This document shows, piece by piece, positions 26,314 to 34,554 of a stretch of 64,000 bases of DNA. Both the position numbers and the translations under genes were made by a program. The notes beneath the pieces were generated by a model. The model did no database searches and had not been told where the DNA came from. It saw nothing but the letters and a program-made list of their open reading frames with translations. Numbering within the stretch: the first letter of the stretch is position 1; the number at the start of each line of letters is the position of its first letter. The stretch covers positions 62,001-126,000 of the forward strand of contig OMXJ01000004.1 in the NCBI GenBank assembly GCA_900315015.1. The letters run 5' to 3'. The DNA is from an uncultured Eubacteriales bacterium. Lineage in GTDB: Bacteria; Bacillota; Clostridia; Lachnospirales; Lachnospiraceae.

Positions 26314-27549
26314 ATGTTAAACAAGAAAACTGTAGATGATTTTAACGCTGCTGGAAAGCGCGTACTTGTACGTTGTGACTTCAACGTACCTCTTAAGGAA
26401 GGCAAGATCACAGACGAGACACGTATCGTTGCAGCTCTTCCTACAATCAATAAGCTTATTAATGATGGTGCAAAGGTTATTCTTTGCTCACATCTTGGAA
26501 AAGTAAAGAATGGTCCTAATGAGGGTGAGTCACTTGCTCCAGTAGCAGCTCGTCTTTCAGAAAAGCTTGGCAAGGCTGTTAATTTCGTAGCAGATTACAA
26601 TGTAACAGGTGAGGCTGCAACAAAGGCAGTTGAGGCTATGCAGCCAGGCGATGTAGTTCTTCTTCAGAACACACGTTTCCGTGGTAAGGAAGAGACAAAG
26701 CCAGAGGCAGCTGGTGAGCAGTTCGCTAAGGAACTTGCTGATCTTGCAGATTGCTATGTATGTGATGCTTTCGGTTCAGCACACAGAGCACATGCTTCAG
26801 TTTCAGTAGTTACAAAGTACATCCGTGAAAAGGGCGGCGTTAATGCTGTTGGATACCTTATGGAGAAGGAAATCAAGTTCCTTGGAAATGCAGTTAATAA
26901 CCCGGTTCGTCCATTCGTAGCTATCCTTGGTGGTGCTAAGGTTGCAGACAAGCTTGCAGTTATCGACAACCTTCTTGCAAAGTGCGACACTCTTATCATC
27001 GGTGGTGGTATGGCTTATACTTTCATCAAGGCTAAGGGCGGTTCAGTAGGTAAGTCACTCGTTGACGATACAAAGATCGATTATTGTAAGGAAATGCTTG
27101 CAAAGGCAGAGAAGCTTGGAAAGCAGCTTCTTCTTCCTATCGATACAGTAGTAGCAGACGGATTCCCAGATCCTATTGATGATCCTAACCTTCAGGTTGA
27201 GATTGTTCCTTCAAATGCTATTCCTGATGACAAGGAAGGTCTTGATATCGGTGAGAAGACACGTGCTCTCTTTGCAGATGCTGTAAAGAACGCTAAGACA
27301 GTTGTTTGGAACGGACCTATGGGCGTTTCAGAGAACCCGGTTCTTGCAAATGGTACAATCGCTGTAGCTAAGGCTCTTGCTGAGACAGACGCTACAACAA
27401 TCATCGGTGGTGGTGATTCAGCTGCTGCTGTTAATAACTTAGGCTTCGGCGACAAGATGACACACATCTCAACAGGTGGTGGAGCTTCTCTTGAATTCCT
27501 TGAAGGCAAGGAGCTTCCAGGTGTATACGCAGCTGATGATAAGGAATAA
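26314..27549 (+). CDS. pgk: Phosphoglycerate kinase
   Basis: The monomeric kinase makes ATP and 3-phosphoglycerate from 1,3-bisphosphoglycerate. The 411-residue protein carries [17 protein letters not shown], the LLQNTRF and [15 protein letters not shown] substrate motifs, and the C-terminal nucleotide loop [18 protein letters not shown] lies before the ATG. It follows gap after a terminator and leader hairpin and precedes tpiA by 50 bp. The same strong codon bias as in gap is seen. Confidence 0.98.
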   Translation: MLNKKTVDDFNAAGKRVLVRCDFNVPLKEGKITDETRIVAALPTINKLINDGAKVILCSHLGKVKNGPNEGESLAPVAARLSEKLGKAVNFVADYNVTGEAATKAVEAMQPGDVVLLQNTRFRGKEETKPEAAGEQFAKELADLADCYVCDAFGSAHRAHASVSVVTKYIREKGGVNAVGYLMEKEIKFLGNAVNNPVRPFVAILGGAKVADKLAVIDNLLAKCDTLIIGGGMAYTFIKAKGGSVGKSLVDDTKIDYCKEMLAKAEKLGKQLLLPIDTVVADGFPDPIDDPNLQVEIVPSNAIPDDKEGLDIGEKTRALFADAVKNAKTVVWNGPMGVSENPVLANGTIAVAKALAETDATTIIGGGDSAAAVNNLGFGDKMTHISTGGGASLEFLEGKELPGVYAADDKE

Positions 27550-27599
27550 TTTTAATTATTCAAAATGAATTATATTTAAATGATTGGAGATAAATAAAA

Positions 27600-28352
27600 A
27601 TGGCAAGAAGAAAGATCGTTGCAGGAAACTGGAAAATGAATCAGACACCAAGTCAGGCTAAGGCTCTCGTTGAGACACTTAAGCCACTTGTTGACAATCC
27701 GGATGTAGATGTAGTTTACTGTGTTCCAGCTATTGATTTACCAGCAGTTATCGAAGCAGTTAAGGGCACAAACGTTCATGTCGGTGCAGAGAATATGTAC
27801 TATGAGGAGAAGGGTGCCTTCACAGGTGAAATCGCTCCTGACATGCTTACAGACCTTGGTGTTGAGTATGTAATCATCGGACATTCAGAGAGAAGAGAGT
27901 ACTTCGCTGAGACAGATGAGACAGTTAATAAGAAGGTATTAAAGGCTCTTGAGCATGGTATCAAGCCTATCCTTTGCTGTGGTGAGTCTCTTACACAGAG
28001 AGAGCAGGGAATTACAATCGATTGGATCCGTCAGCAGATCAAGATTGCTCTTCTTAATGTAACAGCAGATCAGGTTAAGGATGTTGTAATCGCATATGAG
28101 CCAATCTGGGCTATCGGAACAGGAAAGACAGCTACATCAGATCAGGCAGAGGAAGTTTGTGCAGCTATCCGTCAGGTAGTTAAGGAGCTTTACTCAGATG
28201 AAGTAGCAGAGGAAGTTCGTATTCAGTACGGCGGATCTGTAAATGCAGGTAATGCAGCAGAGCTTTTTGCAAAGCCAGACATCGATGGTGGCCTTGTAGG
28301 TGGTGCTTCACTTAAGCCAGATTTCGGAAAGATCGTAAATTACAATAAGTAA
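27600..28352 (+). CDS. tpiA: Triosephosphate isomerase
   Basis: TpiA interconverts dihydroxyacetone phosphate and glyceraldehyde 3-phosphate. The 250-residue TIM barrel has the substrate lysine in AGNWKMN, the catalytic His95 in IIGHSERR and Glu167 in [11 protein letters not shown], all at canonical positions, and the phosphate loop [10 protein letters not shown]. It is most likely co-transcribed with pgk. Its last codons (AAT AAG TAA) form the start of a tandem repeat array that runs towards a terminator. Confidence 0.98.
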   Translation: MARRKIVAGNWKMNQTPSQAKALVETLKPLVDNPDVDVVYCVPAIDLPAVIEAVKGTNVHVGAENMYYEEKGAFTGEIAPDMLTDLGVEYVIIGHSERREYFAETDETVNKKVLKALEHGIKPILCCGESLTQREQGITIDWIRQQIKIALLNVTADQVKDVVIAYEPIWAIGTGKTATSDQAEEVCAAIRQVVKELYSDEVAEEVRIQYGGSVNAGNAAELFAKPDIDGGLVGGASLKPDFGKIVNYNK

Positions 28353-28429
28353 TTAATTAATCAGTAAGTAATTGATTAATCAGCAAGTAATTGATTAATC
28401 AGTAAGTAATTAATCAGTAATTGATTACC
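28344..28429 (+). repeat. Tandem repeat starting in the last codons of tpiA, 19-bp unit
   Basis: Units start at 28344 (AATAAGTAATTAATTAATC, containing the tpiA stop), 28363, 28382, 28401 (15 bp) and 28416 (14 bp). The full units are 19 bp and read AGTAAGTAATTGATTAATC with few changes. Confidence 0.88.
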
Positions 28430-28465
28430 AATTATTAAATACTAAGGCTTTGCATAAAGGTCTTT

Positions 28466-28510
28466 AAAAAAGAGAGTTTGTGGAGATTTCCACGAACTCT
28501 TTTTTGTTTT
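28466..28510 (+). terminator. Terminator after tpiA
   Basis: GAGTTTGTGG pairs with CCACGAACTC (one G-T pair) around AGATTT, with flanking A and T runs (AAAAAAGA / TTTTTTG). It ends the pgk-tpiA transcript. Confidence 0.93.
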
Positions 28511-28538
28511 TAAAATTTTATGATTTCCTTGTTAATCG

Positions 28539-28567
28539 TTGACAATAAATAGATTAATAAGTATAAT
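28539..28567 (+). promoter_or_regulatory. Consensus promoter of the L,D-transpeptidase gene
   Basis: Perfect TTGACA (28539-28544), a 17-bp spacer and perfect TATAAT (28562-28567). Confidence 0.92.
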
Positions 28568-28609
28568 ATTCCTATAAAAATAAGCTTTATATTGCAGGAG
28601 GAAAAGGTC

Positions 28610-29872
28610 TTGAATAAGGTATTATTAAGGGGGTTGGCGTTATCACTTGCAGCAGCACTTGTGATAAATAATCCAGCAATGACAGTAAGGGCTGACGATA
28701 AGAAAGCCACTGAAAAAGAAGCTACTGTTACGGGACAGGAAGCGGAAAAAGAAGCTGAAATAGCATTGAATAAAACTAAAAAGACTATTTATACTGGAAA
28801 AACCTTTAAGCTTGTCTTAAACGGCATTACCCAAAAGGTATCCTGGTGGAAAAGTACAGACGAAAGTGTCGCAACGGTAAAAGGTGGCAAGGTGACAGCT
28901 GTGGCAGCAGGAACCTGCGATGTAAAGGTAAGATATAATAAAAAGACATATACCTGCAAGATAACCGTAAAGGATCCTTATATAAAGCCTGACAGGGATT
29001 ATATGAGAGTTGGCGATACTATGAAGATGACAGTAAAGGGTGATAAGGCGCTTGAATATAAATCAAGCAAGCCTAAGATAATATCTGTAGAAGAAGATGG
29101 AACCCTTACTGCACATAAAAAAGGCACAGCTAAGATTACCGCTACCTGTAAAAGTGGAAGGACATTAGAGATTACAATAAATGTATATGACCAGATAAAA
29201 ATAATAGAAAATCCAACTTTTGATGATTTGGCGCCGACAACTCACATGACCTTTGCTGAGCTGGTTGGAAATAGAGGCGAGGTGGGATATCCTAAAGCAA
29301 TGCCGGCACCAGATACCTATAGAATTACGGTGGATTTATACTGGAAGGTAATTATGGTATATGCAAGGGATAATAACGGAGAATATACTATTCCAATAAG
29401 ATATATGCTCTGCTCACCAGGAAAATCCACGTCACAGACTCCTACTGGAACCTTTGAAATGAAAGGAACCAGGGTAAGAAATTCGAGATTTAATGGACTT
29501 ACTGTTTGGGCACAGTTCTGGAGCCTTATAACAGGAAGGATATATTTCCATTCTATATTATATAATTCTTCAAATGCATCAGATTATACGGCTTCCTATA
29601 GCAGACTTGGAAATGCAGCATCGCATGGCTGCATAAGACTTACGGTACCAGATGCAAGATGGATTTACTATAATGCAGCACCTGGAACAGTGGTAGAAAT
29701 AAGGAGCGGCTCTTCTAAGGACAGTGCGACAAAGGCAATAAAGAATAAGCTAAAGCTTGCAGCAATGCCATCAGTACGTCCTACGCTTAAGGCAAAGGAT
29801 ATACCATGGACAGATAACTGGGAAATTGATGAAGTTCCTCAGGATTTCAAGTATGTAAGAGTTCCTCAGTGA
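28610..29872 (+). CDS. Secreted L,D-transpeptidase (YkuD) with Ig-like domains
   Basis: The enzyme forms 3-3 cross-links in peptidoglycan or attaches proteins to it. I start it at the TTG at 28610, because AGGAGG (28596-28601) lies 8 bp before; the TTG at 28592 overlaps that site. The 420-residue protein has a signal peptide (VLLRGLALSLAAALV, cleaved after AMTVRA), two Big2-type Ig-like domains (about residues 45-200) and a C-terminal YkuD domain with SHGCIRL, catalytic Cys341 and His339. It probably acts outside the membrane. It has its own consensus promoter. Confidence 0.92.
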   Translation: MNKVLLRGLALSLAAALVINNPAMTVRADDKKATEKEATVTGQEAEKEAEIALNKTKKTIYTGKTFKLVLNGITQKVSWWKSTDESVATVKGGKVTAVAAGTCDVKVRYNKKTYTCKITVKDPYIKPDRDYMRVGDTMKMTVKGDKALEYKSSKPKIISVEEDGTLTAHKKGTAKITATCKSGRTLEITINVYDQIKIIENPTFDDLAPTTHMTFAELVGNRGEVGYPKAMPAPDTYRITVDLYWKVIMVYARDNNGEYTIPIRYMLCSPGKSTSQTPTGTFEMKGTRVRNSRFNGLTVWAQFWSLITGRIYFHSILYNSSNASDYTASYSRLGNAASHGCIRLTVPDARWIYYNAAPGTVVEIRSGSSKDSATKAIKNKLKLAAMPSVRPTLKAKDIPWTDNWEIDEVPQDFKYVRVPQ

Positions 29873-29917
29873 TTAACCAGAGGGAAATATAGATTTAAAT
29901 AATAAGACGAGGCAAAA

Positions 29918-30685
29918 ATGATTCAGGCAAATGAATTAAAGTTAGAAATAGAAGGAAAAAAGATATTAAAGGGGATCTCGATTGCTTCAGATGATAGCAA
30001 TGAAAAGAAGTTCATAGGTATTCTAGGACCAAATGGAAGCGGAAAAAGTACAATGCTAAAGTGCATTTACAGGGTAATGAAGGCTGATTCCGGTACAGTT
30101 TATTTAAACGGAACAGATATAAATGATATCCCTGTAAAGAAAAGTGCCAGGGAAATGTCGGTAGTTGCGCAGCATAATGGTTCTAATTTTGAATATACCG
30201 TCATGGACATAGTTCTCATGGGAAGAGCTCCATATAAAAAGCTGCTTGAGCAATACGATGAAAAGGATAATGAATTAGCCATGGAAGCCTTAAAAAAGGT
30301 CGGAATGGATAGCATGAAGGATAGAGTTTATTCTACCTTATCAGGCGGAGAGCAGCAGAGAATAATATTAGCAAGAGCCTTAGCTCAGGATGCGGGAACT
30401 CTTATAATGGATGAGCCGACAAATCATCTGGATATTAAATATCAGCTTCAGATAATGAATGTAGTAAAAGAACATAAGGGGGCAATCATCTGTGCTCTTC
30501 ATGACCTGAATCTTGCTCTTACCTATTGCAGCTATGTTTATATATTAAAGCAGGGCGAGCTGGCATTCGAGGGGAGGCCTGAAGAAGTGATAACTGCAGA
30601 AAATATCTATAAGGTATATGAGGTGAAGGCAAAGGTACTTACTCTTGAAGAAACAGGACGTAAGTATGTTGTTTATTATAGTTAA
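29918..30685 (+). CDS. Orphan ABC transporter ATPase, FecE/BtuD-like
   Basis: The 255-residue ATPase has Walker A GPNGSGKST, Q-loop VVAQHNG, signature LSGGEQQRIILARAL, Walker B LIMDEPTNHLD and the H-loop ALHDLNLAL. The VLMGRAPYKK and DLNLALTYCS patterns are those of iron-siderophore, haem or B12 importer ATPases. No permease or binding protein gene is adjacent: the transpeptidase lies upstream and secG downstream. It may serve a permease elsewhere. The start codon has only a weak GACGAGG site. Its last codons recur 44 bp downstream. Confidence 0.88.
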   Translation: MIQANELKLEIEGKKILKGISIASDDSNEKKFIGILGPNGSGKSTMLKCIYRVMKADSGTVYLNGTDINDIPVKKSAREMSVVAQHNGSNFEYTVMDIVLMGRAPYKKLLEQYDEKDNELAMEALKKVGMDSMKDRVYSTLSGGEQQRIILARALAQDAGTLIMDEPTNHLDIKYQLQIMNVVKEHKGAIICALHDLNLALTYCSYVYILKQGELAFEGRPEEVITAENIYKVYEVKAKVLTLEETGRKYVVYYS

Positions 30686-30720
30686 ATAAGTAAAAGCATA
30701 AATGTGAGTATGTTGTTTAT
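30663..30720 (+). repeat. Duplicated 3' end of the FecE-like ATPase gene
   Basis: AGTATGTTGTTTAT occurs at 30663-30676 (coding, just before the stop) and again exactly at 30707-30720 in the spacer, 44 bp apart. Confidence 0.7.
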
Positions 30721-30818
30721 GTATTTGCACTTGTAATTGCAGTAACAATAAATGTATTACTGCATAAGAGGATATAAAAAAGTGCTTTCAAGCGTTTGCA
30801 AAAAAAATAAAAAAGTAC

Positions 30819-30847
30819 TTGCATTGTGATAATAAATGTGTTATACT
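30819..30847 (+). promoter_or_regulatory. Promoter of secG
   Basis: TTGCAT at 30819-30824, a 17-bp spacer and TATACT at 30842-30847, in front of TTAGGAGGTG. Confidence 0.8.
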
Positions 30848-30882
30848 TTTAGGGCTATTTATTAGGAGGTGCACTAAGCATT

Positions 30883-31119
30883 ATGGAAACTTTAAGAGCA
30901 ATCGTAACTATAGTTTATGTATTAATTTGTATAGCTTTAACCATTCTTGTACTTATGCAGGAAGGAAAGCAGTCAGGTCTTGGCGCATTAGCCGGAGCAT
31001 CAGATTCATATTGGAGCAAGAATAAGGGCCGTTCAGTAGAGGGAAGTCTCAAGAAGGGCACAAGAATCCTTGGTTTATTCTTTATAATTTTATCAATTGT
31101 AATTAATCTACCTTGGTAA
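30883..31119 (+). CDS. secG: Preprotein translocase subunit SecG
   Basis: SecG is the small third subunit of the SecYEG export channel. The 78-residue protein has two membrane segments (about residues 4-24 and 58-76) joined by the conserved loop QEGKQSGLGALAG. It has its own promoter and a hairpin terminator. The order secG-rnr-smpB found here is a common Firmicutes arrangement. Confidence 0.95.
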   Translation: METLRAIVTIVYVLICIALTILVLMQEGKQSGLGALAGASDSYWSKNKGRSVEGSLKKGTRILGLFFIILSIVINLPW

Positions 31120-31152
31120 TTGAAATATTTTATATTTGCATTGAAATGAACT

Positions 31153-31190
31153 AAGCGGCACACCAATAGGAGTGTCGCTTTTATTTTTAT
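31153..31190 (+). terminator. Terminator after secG
   Basis: AAGCGGCAC pairs with GTGTCGCTT (one G-T pair) around a ten-base loop, followed by TTATTTTTAT. The 345-bp gap 31120-31464 also holds AT-rich filler and the polypurine repeat at 31362. Confidence 0.78.
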
Positions 31191-31361
31191 GTAATGAATT
31201 AAAATATAAGAAATCCTGTAGATGCAATGGAAAAGACACAGTTAAAAAGTAAAGATGGTGTAGAAAAATAGAAGCTGTGAAAAAGTAAAGTAATGGTAAA
31301 CTTGCTGGTATAAAAATAATGGTAGAAAAAAATCAGAAAAAGGGTTAGTATTAGTATTAGC

Positions 31362-31455
31362 AGAAAAGAAAAAGAGAAAAGAAAAAGAGAAAAGAAAAAG
31401 AGAAAAGAAAAAGAAAAAAGAAAAAAGAGAAAAGAAAAAGAGAAGAAAGAAAAAG
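31362..31455 (+). repeat. Pure polypurine repeat (13-bp unit) directly before rnr
   Basis: Ninety-four bases consist only of A and G, built of about seven units of AGAAAAGAAAAAG, with four exact copies starting at 31362, 31375, 31388 and 31401 and later ones slightly changed. The tract runs up to the ribosome-binding site of rnr. No hairpin can form in it. Confidence 0.93.
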
Positions 31456-31464
31456 GTGATTAAA

Positions 31465-33804
31465 TTGGGAAAGAAAAATAAGAAGAATGTAGTAAAGTAT
31501 GAGGCAGGACAAATTGCAGAGGGACATGCAGAGCTTTTAATGGCTTTTATATCGGATAAAGAATATAAACCTATGAGATTTAAGGACATTGCAATGATTC
31601 TTAACGTGCCAAAGTCAGAGAGAGTATTTCTCGATATGGAGCTCTCGGATTTAGTATCTCAGGGGAAAATTGAACTTGATGAAAAGGGCTGCTATAGGCT
31701 TAGCAAAAAGGGCTCTTATAGCGGCATTTTTATGTCGACACAGAAGGGCTTTGGCTTTGTACGTGCAGAAGAGTTCGGAGATGACATCTTCGTATCTGCA
31801 GATGACACTAATGGCGCTCTTGATGGAGATAAGGTAGAAGTAAAGCTTATAACTACCAATGTCAGAGGAAAGCATGGACCAAGCGGAAAGCACGAAGAAG
31901 GCGTAGTAATAAAAATATTAGAGAGAGACTCTCATGCCATTGTAGGTACCTTTACAAAAATGGCAGGAGATAATTCAAAGAGTGAAGCAAGGATTGCAAA
32001 AATATCTGCACTTACAGGAATAGTGCCTTACGGAATTGTGGTTCCAGACAATCAGAAATATAATTTCAGTATTTTAATAGATAAAAAGAAGTCAGTATCG
32101 TCAGCAGATGGCGCAAAGGTAGTTGTCCAGATAACTGATTATGGGAATCCAAATGAATATGGAAATGCTGCGAGAGATGATAAGAGAAATAGCATAAATA
32201 ATTATATATCTCAAGACATGCCAAAGGGAATTATTACAAGAGAAATCGGACATAAGGACGATCCGGGCGTAGATGTTCTATCAGTGGTATTTGCAAATGG
32301 AATACCAGTAGAGGTTCCAGAAGAGGTAACAAAGCAGGTGCAGACCATTCCAGAGGAGGTAGCAGAGGAAGATAAGCAGGGCAGACTAGACCTTAGGGAT
32401 GAGGTTATGTTTACCATAGACGGTGATGATACAAAGGACTTTGATGATGCTGTATCCCTTAAATATGAAAATGGAGTTTATACTTTAGGAGTTCATATCG
32501 CTGATGTGACTAATTATGTTACAGAAGGCTCAGCACTTGATAAGGATGCCTTAAAGAGAGGAACTAGCGTATATCTTGCAGATAGAGTAGTACCTATGCT
32601 GCCTCATCAGCTCTCAAATGGAATATGTTCATTAAATGAGGGTACTGATCGTCTTACACTCTCATGCATAATGCAGGTGGATGATGAGGGAAATATCATC
32701 GGACATAAGATGGCAGAAACTCTTGTAAATATCAATAAGAGAATGACCTATAATAAGGTGGCGGAGCTTCTTGAGGTGTACGGCACCGAAAAGATGAAGG
32801 ATGCAGGTCCATTGGATTATGAGGAATATGCCCCTGTTCTTTTAAAGATGCAGGAGCTCTCGCATAAGCTTCGTAAAAAGAGAATGGCAAGAGGCTCGAT
32901 AGATTTTGATTTCCAGGAAAGTAAGCTTATTGTAGATGAAAGAGGAAAAGTAATAGACATAAAGCCTTACATCCATAATGAGGCGACAAGACTTATAGAG
33001 GATTTTATGCTTGCTGCAAATGAGACAGTAGCAGAGGATTATTTCTGGCAGCAGATTCCTTTCCTTTATAGAGTGCATGAAAAGCCGGATGAAGAGAAAA
33101 TGGACACTCTTATCGAGTTTATCAGAGGTTTTGGCTATGCATTAAAGATGCCAAAAGGAGAAATTCATCCAAAGGAAATTCAAAAGCTCCTTAAAAAGGT
33201 AAAGGGCACTGATGAAGAGAATGTAATCTCGACTCAGGTACTTCGCTCAATGAGACAGGCAAGATACTCACCTGAGTGCCTTGGACACTTTGGTTTAGCA
33301 GCAAAGTATTATGCGCACTTCACCTCACCTATCAGAAGATACCCGGATCTTCAGATACATCGTATCATCAAGGAAAGTCTTGAAGGAAAGCTGACGGATG
33401 AGAGAATTAAGCATTATGAATCCATACTTACTTCAGTTGGCGATTCAACAAGTAAGACCGAGCGCCGCGCTGATGAGACTGAGAGAGAAGTAGAAAAGAT
33501 CAAGAAGGCTGAGTATATGGAGCAGTTCGTTGGACATACCTTCGAGGGCGTAATTTCAGGACTTACCTCCTGGGGAATATTTGTACAGCTTCCTAACACT
33601 GTAGAAGGTATGATACGTACAGCACTTTTGATGGATTATTATGAAATGGATGAGAGCACCTATACTTTAGTAGGAAGAGATAGTGGAAATATCTTCAGAC
33701 TTGGACAAAAACTTAGGATATTAGTTACAAATGCAGAAAAGGCTACGGGAACTGTATCCTTTATGTTAGCAGACCCATCACTAGAATCAGGCAAGATGTG
33801 GTAA
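31465..33804 (+). CDS. rnr: Ribonuclease R
   Basis: RNase R is a processive 3'-5' exoribonuclease that degrades structured RNA and, with SmpB-tmRNA, defective mRNAs. I prefer the TTG at 31465 (AAGGTGAT at 31453-31460 as ribosome-binding site), giving 779 residues; the GTG at 31456 is the alternative. It has an N-terminal winged-helix and cold-shock part (FMSTQKGFGFVRAEEFGDDI), the RNB domain with DGDDTKDFDDAVSL (residues 319-332, catalytic aspartates), HFTSPIRRYPDL and a C-terminal S1 domain (EGVISGLTSWGIFVQL). smpB follows. Its last codons start a repeat array. Confidence 0.96.
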   Translation: MGKKNKKNVVKYEAGQIAEGHAELLMAFISDKEYKPMRFKDIAMILNVPKSERVFLDMELSDLVSQGKIELDEKGCYRLSKKGSYSGIFMSTQKGFGFVRAEEFGDDIFVSADDTNGALDGDKVEVKLITTNVRGKHGPSGKHEEGVVIKILERDSHAIVGTFTKMAGDNSKSEARIAKISALTGIVPYGIVVPDNQKYNFSILIDKKKSVSSADGAKVVVQITDYGNPNEYGNAARDDKRNSINNYISQDMPKGIITREIGHKDDPGVDVLSVVFANGIPVEVPEEVTKQVQTIPEEVAEEDKQGRLDLRDEVMFTIDGDDTKDFDDAVSLKYENGVYTLGVHIADVTNYVTEGSALDKDALKRGTSVYLADRVVPMLPHQLSNGICSLNEGTDRLTLSCIMQVDDEGNIIGHKMAETLVNINKRMTYNKVAELLEVYGTEKMKDAGPLDYEEYAPVLLKMQELSHKLRKKRMARGSIDFDFQESKLIVDERGKVIDIKPYIHNEATRLIEDFMLAANETVAEDYFWQQIPFLYRVHEKPDEEKMDTLIEFIRGFGYALKMPKGEIHPKEIQKLLKKVKGTDEENVISTQVLRSMRQARYSPECLGHFGLAAKYYAHFTSPIRRYPDLQIHRIIKESLEGKLTDERIKHYESILTSVGDSTSKTERRADETEREVEKIKKAEYMEQFVGHTFEGVISGLTSWGIFVQLPNTVEGMIRTALLMDYYEMDESTYTLVGRDSGNIFRLGQKLRILVTNAEKATGTVSFMLADPSLESGKMW

Positions 33805-33911
33805 AGGTAATGGCATTAAATCTACTAAATAAGGTAAGATATGGTAAAGGCGATGGCATAAAACCTAATAAAGCGGGCGATATGCGGCGAAGGACGTAAC
33901 ATAAAAATAAG
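33793..33911 (+). repeat. Tandem repeat of the rnr 3' end, 43-bp unit
   Basis: Unit 1 (33793-33835) contains the last three rnr codons and the stop (AAGATGTGGTAAAGG). Unit 2 (33836-33878) begins AAGATATGGTAAAGG. A third, decayed unit (33879-33911) begins GATATGCGGCGAAGG. All share ATGGCAT or similar and AAATAAG or TAATAAAG further on. Confidence 0.83.
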
Positions 33912-33939
33912 AACAGAGTTAAATAAATAAAAAAAATAC

Positions 33940-33968
33940 AAGACAAACGACGATGATTGTGGTATACT
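33940..33968 (+). promoter_or_regulatory. Promoter of smpB
   Basis: AAGACA at 33940-33945, a 17-bp spacer and TATACT at 33963-33968; the leader is about 70 bases. Confidence 0.65.
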
Positions 33969-34045
33969 GAAAGGTATATTGCGAATATCGTCTTTTGAAG
34001 TTTATAGGTCCGGGATGGGGATTGTTTCGTTGAAAGGAAAAAAAT

Positions 34046-34522
34046 ATGGCAGCAGTAGATAATAATGGAAGAAAAATAGTAGCCAATAATAAAAAAGCGT
34101 ATTTTGATTATTTCATATTAGAAAAATATGAATGTGGAATAGCGCTTGCAGGCACGGAAGTAAAATCAATCAGAATGGGCCATGCAAGCATAAAGGAATC
34201 CTTTGTAAGAATAATAAATGGAGAGGCATATATTTTAGGAATGCACATTACTCCATATGAAAAGGGAAATATCTTCAATAAAGAGCCAGTAAGAAATAGA
34301 AAGCTTCTACTTCATAGAAGGGAAATAAATAAGCTCCTTGGCGAGGTGACTCAAAAGGGCTATACCCTAGTGCCGCTTGAACTTTATTTAAGAAAAGGGC
34401 TCGTAAAGCTTGAAATAGGACTTGCAAAGGGTAAAAAGAATTACGACAAGCGTGATGACATAGCTAAGAAAGATCAAAGAAGAGCGACAGAGAGAGAATT
34501 TAAGGTAAAGAATCTATACTAA
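34046..34522 (+). CDS. smpB: SsrA-binding protein SmpB
   Basis: SmpB binds tmRNA and brings it to stalled ribosomes for trans-translation. The 158-residue protein has the family core: [66 protein letters not shown] and the basic tail [24 protein letters not shown] precedes the ATG. It follows rnr but has its own promoter. The tmRNA gene ssrA, often next in line, is not seen here; a pyrophosphatase gene follows after 32 bp. Confidence 0.97.
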   Translation: MAAVDNNGRKIVANNKKAYFDYFILEKYECGIALAGTEVKSIRMGHASIKESFVRIINGEAYILGMHITPYEKGNIFNKEPVRNRKLLLHRREINKLLGEVTQKGYTLVPLELYLRKGLVKLEIGLAKGKKNYDKRDDIAKKDQRRATEREFKVKNLY

Positions 34523-34554
34523 TTGAAATGGGGAATGTGTAGAAGGAGGAATAG

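Noticed and set aside
31242-31589. Phe/Ser-rich frame on the - strand over the polypurine tract
   Set aside because: It is the complement of an A/G-only repeat and has no gene-like composition.
34523-34554. tmRNA gene (ssrA) after smpB
   Set aside because: Only 32 bp separate smpB from the pyrophosphatase gene, too short for tmRNA.
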